From: Stutzerimonas chloritidismutans AW-1
Lineage (GTDB): Bacteria; Pseudomonadota; Gammaproteobacteria; Pseudomonadales; Pseudomonadaceae
DNA: 47,500 nt
NCBI RefSeq assembly: GCF_000495915.1
Contig: NZ_AOFQ01000070.1
Coordinates: forward strand, 1 to 47,500
Direction: 5' to 3'
Shown here: piece after piece, positions 42,077 through 47,500 of the stretch
Position numbering within the stretch: position 1 is the first letter of the stretch
Layout: every line of letters begins with the position of its first letter
Notes under the pieces: model-generated
Database searches by the model: none
Seen by the model: the letters and a program-made list of their open reading frames with translations, nothing else
Told to the model about the DNA's origin: nothing
Made by a program: the position numbers and the translations under genes

Positions 42077-43126
42077 TCAAGGCTCATCTGGTGAGGTGAA
42101 AAGGCCCCAGGTCGATATGAATAGCGCCGCGACCAGCGGGCCGATCACGAAACCATTCAGTCCGAACAATGCCAGCCCCCCCAGCGTCGAGATAAGCACG
42201 ACGTAGTCCGGCATCTTTGTATCCTTTCCAACCAGAATCGGTCTGAGGATGTTATCCACCAGGCCGATTACCAACACACCATAAAGCGTGAGTATCACGC
42301 CCTGCCAGATCGCGCCGGTCATCAGGAAATAGATGGCTACCGGCGTCCATATCAGGCCCGCCCCGACAGCGGGCAACAATGACAGGAATGCCATCAGCAC
42401 GCCCCACAGCAGCGCCCCGGAGATCCCAAGCACGGCAAAGATGATTCCGCCGAGCGCTCCTTGGGTAACGGCGACGACAATGTTTCCTTTTACCGTCGCG
42501 CGTACGACTCGCGTGAACTTGCTGAACAGGCGCCGCTTCTGAGCATCGCTGAGCGGAATGGCCTTCCTGATACGCGCCACCAGATCACGCCCGTCGCGAA
42601 TCAGGAAGAACAGCAGGTACAGCATGACAAAGAAGCTGACCAGGAACTGGAATGTCCCCTGGCCAAAACTGAACGCTTTTGTCGCGAGGAACTGACTTCC
42701 CTCGAGCGCCCCAGAGGCCAGCCGGTCACGCATGGAATCGAGGTCACCGAAACCGAAGCGCTGAAGCTGCAGCTGGATCGATTGAGGCAGGAGCTCGCGG
42801 AAGTTGACGACCCAGCTGCCGATGTCCAGCTCGCCACTTTCGATCTGCTTGTAGAGGATCGCCCCCTCTTGAACCAGCATCCCGGCGATCAGAATCACCG
42901 GCAGTACGGCGACCAGCAACGAAACTAGCAAGGTGATCAGAGCTGTCAGGTTGCGTCGCTGGCTAAACCGTCTGTAAAGATAGCGCTGCAAGGGGGCGAA
43001 GATGATCGCCAGTATCACCGCCCAGAAGACTGCCCCATAGAACGGCAGCAGGATCCAGCCAAAAGCCAGAGACACCACCACCAGCAGCGCAAGAAAGACC
43101 TTCTGCTCGAGCCTCGAATTGTCCAT
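42077..43126 (-). CDS. AI-2E/PerM-family permease
   Basis: The 349-residue integral membrane protein has about eight helices and the family's C-terminal block LGIS..LLWGVLMAFLSLLPAV and ILRPILVGKDTKMPDYVVLI. The N-terminal pair of helices (VVSLAFGWILLPFYGAVFWA) is standard. Members export autoinducer-2 or act as ion antiporters; the substrate cannot be told here. Confidence 0.93.
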   Translation of the reverse strand: MDNSRLEQKVFLALLVVVSLAFGWILLPFYGAVFWAVILAIIFAPLQRYLYRRFSQRRNLTALITLLVSLLVAVLPVILIAGMLVQEGAILYKQIESGELDIGSWVVNFRELLPQSIQLQLQRFGFGDLDSMRDRLASGALEGSQFLATKAFSFGQGTFQFLVSFFVMLYLLFFLIRDGRDLVARIRKAIPLSDAQKRRLFSKFTRVVRATVKGNIVVAVTQGALGGIIFAVLGISGALLWGVLMAFLSLLPAVGAGLIWTPVAIYFLMTGAIWQGVILTLYGVLVIGLVDNILRPILVGKDTKMPDYVVLISTLGGLALFGLNGFVIGPLVAALFISTWGLFTSPDEP

Positions 43127-43248
43127 TGTTGACCCTGTCGCTGCGTTTGGTTCTGTTTAGTCAACGAGCGACGGTACGAGTGCGGGTCTGGCAGATGATT
43201 CAGTGTCAGGCCGGAGTTAGGCGTACAGCTGACACTGAATTTGATGCG

Positions 43249-44565
43249 TTACAGCGTCATTGCCGCCAACCAACCAAATGCCAGAAGTGGCAGGTTGTAA
43301 TGTAGAAACGTCGGCACGACAGTATCCCAGATATGATTGTGCTGGCCGTCCGCATTCAACCCGGCGGTCGGACCGAGAGTGGAGTCGGATGCGGGAGAAC
43401 CGCCATCGCCCAGAGCACCGGCAGTCCCGACCAGACTGACGATCGCCAACGGACTAAAACCCAGCTCGACACCTAGGGGAACAAAAATCGCGGCAATGAT
43501 CGGCACTGTGGAAAAAGAAGACCCGATTCCGATGGTTACCAGCAATCCCACCAAGAGCATCAACAGCGCGCCGACAGCCTTGCTGTCGCCGATCCATTGA
43601 GTCGAAGCGTCTACCAGCAACTTGACCTCGCCCGTTTCACGCATCACCTCGGCAAAACCAGCGGCCGCGATCATGATGAAGCCAATCATGGCCATCATCT
43701 TCATCCCGTCGGTGAACAGGTCATCCGCTTCGCGCCAGCGCACCACGCCGGAAACGGAAAAGATCACGAACCCAGCAAGCGCGCCAAGTATCATCGAGTC
43801 CAGCCAAAGCTGAATCACGAAGGCCGCTGCAACTGCGACAGCAGCCACCAGCAGCGTGAGGGGACTGTAGGTCACTGTAGTTTTTTCAAGCTGCTCGACA
43901 CGTACGAGGTCGTATTCGCGGGGCTTTCGATAGCTATAAAAAGCAATCAGCAATCCCGCGAGCATCCCGATTGCGGGGATCAGCATTGCCTGCGTGACTT
44001 TGATCCCAGTTACATCCACGCCACTTTTAGCAACGTTTGCCAGCAAGATCTCGTTCAAGAAAATATTGCCGAACCCGACCGGGAGAAACATATACGGGGT
44101 AATCAGACCGAACGCGAGCACACATGCAATCAAACGCCTGTCGATCTTCATCTTCGACAGCACAAAAAGCAGCGGGGGAACCAGTAGGGGAATAAATGCG
44201 ATATGAATAGGAAGGATATTCTGTGATGAAACAGCAACGGCAAGCAGCAAGCCGATCATCATCCACTTAACCGCTCCGCCCCCTTGCGCTCCTTGCTTTC
44301 CAACCAAAGCTAGCGCCTTGTCAGCAAGGGCGTGAGCCAACCCGCTTTTTCCAATGGCAACGGCAAACGCACCCAGCAACGCATAAGACAAGGCAACTGT
44401 TGCGCCACCGCCTAGCCCCTTGTTGAATGCCGCCAAGCTACCCTCAATTCCCAAGCCACCAATCAAACCGCCAGCCATGGCTCCAGCGATGAGCGCGACC
44501 ACTACATGCACGCGGCAAAGACTCAGGATCAGCATGATGCCAACAGCCGCAACAACTGCGTTCAT
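43249..44565 (-). CDS. NhaC-like Na+/H+ antiporter-family transporter
   Basis: The 438-residue transporter has about 11 helices. The C-terminal half holds the motif VGTAGALGDGGSPASDSTLGP typical of the Na+/H+ antiporter (COG2056-like) group; AFIPLLVPPLLFVLSKMKID is also conserved. The ATG at 44565 has GGAG before it; an in-frame ATG four codons earlier overlaps that site. Some relatives are proposed to carry amino acids such as histidine, so the substrate is open. Confidence 0.88.
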   Translation of the reverse strand: MNAVVAAVGIMLILSLCRVHVVVALIAGAMAGGLIGGLGIEGSLAAFNKGLGGGATVALSYALLGAFAVAIGKSGLAHALADKALALVGKQGAQGGGAVKWMMIGLLLAVAVSSQNILPIHIAFIPLLVPPLLFVLSKMKIDRRLIACVLAFGLITPYMFLPVGFGNIFLNEILLANVAKSGVDVTGIKVTQAMLIPAIGMLAGLLIAFYSYRKPREYDLVRVEQLEKTTVTYSPLTLLVAAVAVAAAFVIQLWLDSMILGALAGFVIFSVSGVVRWREADDLFTDGMKMMAMIGFIMIAAAGFAEVMRETGEVKLLVDASTQWIGDSKAVGALLMLLVGLLVTIGIGSSFSTVPIIAAIFVPLGVELGFSPLAIVSLVGTAGALGDGGSPASDSTLGPTAGLNADGQHNHIWDTVVPTFLHYNLPLLAFGWLAAMTL

Positions 44566-44786
44566 TGAACTCTCCATACAAACGACAAACGTCGCGAAAA
44601 AAACGCCGTACTCTGCAATAACGGAACTGGGGTGTCAAAAGCAGATCTGCACGATAAGCAACTTACACGTATCTACCTGGGCAACGCGCTGCACGAGAAT
44701 GCTTTACCCAAATGCCTACTTAGCCCACTTTGTCTGATATAGATGCCAAGCATAGGAATGATCAGACCGCACGCTCTGGGCAATGC

Positions 44787-45143
44787 TCAATCGCCGCAGT
44801 ACTCACAACCGCTTGTACAGGTTTCATGAATACGGATGCGCGAAAGCTCAGGCAGAAGCGGTTTGAGCTCAGTCCAGATCCATTTCGCAAGATTCTCGCT
44901 TGTGGGGTTTTCTAACCCAGGAATATCGTTCAGATAATTATGATCCAGCAGCTCATACAACGGCTTGAAGACAGACTTGATTTCACCAAAATCGCGGATC
45001 CAGCCCGTATGCGGATCCACCGTACCGCTGATATATAACGCTACCCGGAAAGAATGCCCGTGCAGTCGGCCACATTTGTGTCCCTGCGGTACATTCGGCA
45101 AACGATGTGCTGACTCAAACGTAAACTCTTTGAATATTTCCAC
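44787..45143 (-). CDS. queD: 6-carboxy-5,6,7,8-tetrahydropterin synthase QueD
   Basis: The 118-residue enzyme of queuosine synthesis converts dihydroneopterin triphosphate. Zinc-binding histidines are in FESAHRLPNV and CGRLHGHSF, with the catalytic Cys (KCGRLHGHS) and the C-terminal ETCTSGCEY. The 209-bp gap to the antiporter start shows no gene. No preQ1 riboswitch was recognised upstream. Confidence 0.96.
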   Translation of the reverse strand: MEIFKEFTFESAHRLPNVPQGHKCGRLHGHSFRVALYISGTVDPHTGWIRDFGEIKSVFKPLYELLDHNYLNDIPGLENPTSENLAKWIWTELKPLLPELSRIRIHETCTSGCEYCGD

Positions 45144-45431
45144 TAGATAGACTCACAGTCTGGTCGCCAGATTGAGGGGCGATTTTACGCATTTTGACAG
45201 CGTGGCACATGCATTACACCAGCTGTAGATGCTGGGCGATGAGCGAATGAATGGCTGTGGAAGTGCTGAAGCACTAACGGCACGCGGAGCCGGAAAACTG
45301 CAAAGGACTACGTGGTTGGTCGCCCCCCGGCTCCAGGCAGACGAAAACAGCACAAGATAACTGCAGTTCAGTTGCACTATCGGCAATTCCAGCACCGCCT
45401 TAGCGCCTCGTGCTTTTCTCTGCCCCAAAAG
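45144..45431. other. Gap between queD and the rRNA operon terminator
   Basis: No coding frame, tRNA or repeat could be supported in this roughly 290-bp stretch. It should hold the queD promoter. Confidence 0.4.
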
Positions 45432-45467
45432 CAAACCCCCGACCAGCTTACGCGGGTCGGGGGTTTG
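45432..45467 (-). terminator. rRNA operon terminator
   Basis: A 13-bp perfect stem CAAACCCCCGACC / GGTCGGGGGTTTG is followed on the minus strand by CTTTT, 8 bases past the 5S gene. Confidence 0.9.
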
Positions 45468-45474
45468 GGAAAGG

Positions 45475-45593
45475 AGCTTGACGATGACCTACTCTCACAT
45501 GGGGAGACCCCACACTACCATCGGCGATGCGTCGTTTCACTACTGAGTTCGGGAAGGGATCAGGTGGTTCCAACGCTCTATGGTCGTCAAGCA
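45475..45593 (-). rRNA. rrf: 5S ribosomal RNA
   Basis: On the minus strand the gene reads TGCTTGACGACCATAGAGCG ... GAGAGTAGGTCATCGTCAAGC, the Pseudomonas 5S with complementary ends. Ends are set by that pairing and may be off by a base or two. Confidence 0.96.
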
Positions 45594-45725
45594 ATTCAGT
45601 TGCTGCCTCGGGGTTTAGCCGCTGCAGCCAATCGGGTATGTGATGAATCGGTATTGCGTGTTCGTGCAGATTTTCGGTCTGTTTGTCGACTTTCCGTCTA
45701 ACAACCAAATTGTTTGGGTGTTATA

Positions 45726-47500
<1,775 letters not shown>

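Noticed and set aside
45144..45431. PreQ1 riboswitch before queD
   Set aside because: No C-rich loop with the A-rich tail and stem typical of preQ1-I could be matched by eye.
45594..45725. Possible tRNA in the 23S-5S spacer
   Set aside because: No cloverleaf or T-loop sequence could be read in the 132 bases.

Overview
The window is high-GC gammaproteobacterial chromosome. Its gene order (ftsK-lolA-rarA-crcB-serS-cysG; trxB-aat-bpt-infA-clpA-clpS-cspD-icd-idh-nudJ-mnmA-hflD-purB-roxA) and near-verbatim Pseudomonas-type proteins point to Pseudomonas sensu lato. A crcB inside the rarA-serS operon makes me favour the P. stutzeri group (Stutzerimonas). No phage, insertion sequence, CRISPR array or tRNA was recognised.

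Region 1 (1-12940) is the accessory part. It is a module of the kind linked to PQQ-dependent (quinoprotein) alcohol oxidation and, in relatives, to lanthanide handling (ped genes of P. putida, lut genes of Methylorubrum). It holds a TonB-dependent receptor (C terminus cut by the window edge), a cupredoxin-like protein with a membrane histidine kinase and NarL-type regulator (one leftward operon), a dCache chemoreceptor, a tightly overlapping rightward operon (periplasmic binding protein, Sel1-repeat protein, YVTN beta-propeller, ABC ATPase, ABC permease), a Cys-X3-Cys-Trp rhodanese-like protein, and the regulator ErbR/AgmR. The quinoprotein dehydrogenase and pqq genes are not in the window. 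A short palindromic motif, TACC(AA/TT)GGTA, recurs in four promoter regions of this module and suggests a shared regulon. The receptor has a different pair of tandem palindromes upstream.

Region 2 (12968-20656) is a leftward housekeeping run: ftsK, lolA, rarA, crcB, serS, cysG. rarA carries an apparent one-base insertion about 36 codons into the gene.

Region 3 (20866-26910) groups trxB with a complete N-degron pathway: both aminoacyl-protein transferases (aat, bpt), the adaptor clpS and the unfoldase clpA, with infA embedded and cspD divergent from clpS.

Region 4 (26973-39835) is central metabolism and RNA maturation: divergent dimeric (icd) and monomeric (idh) isocitrate dehydrogenases, nudJ, mnmA-hflD, purB, roxA, a GNAT-DUF7931-secretin-like run, then isocitrate lyase aceA. 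icd, idh and aceA together sit around the isocitrate branch point.

Region 5 (40028-47500) holds a Tat-exported PhoX-type phosphatase with a likely PhoB box, an AI-2E-family permease, an NhaC-like antiporter, queD, and the 3' end of an rRNA operon on the minus strand (5S and most of the 3' half of 23S; 16S would lie beyond the right edge).
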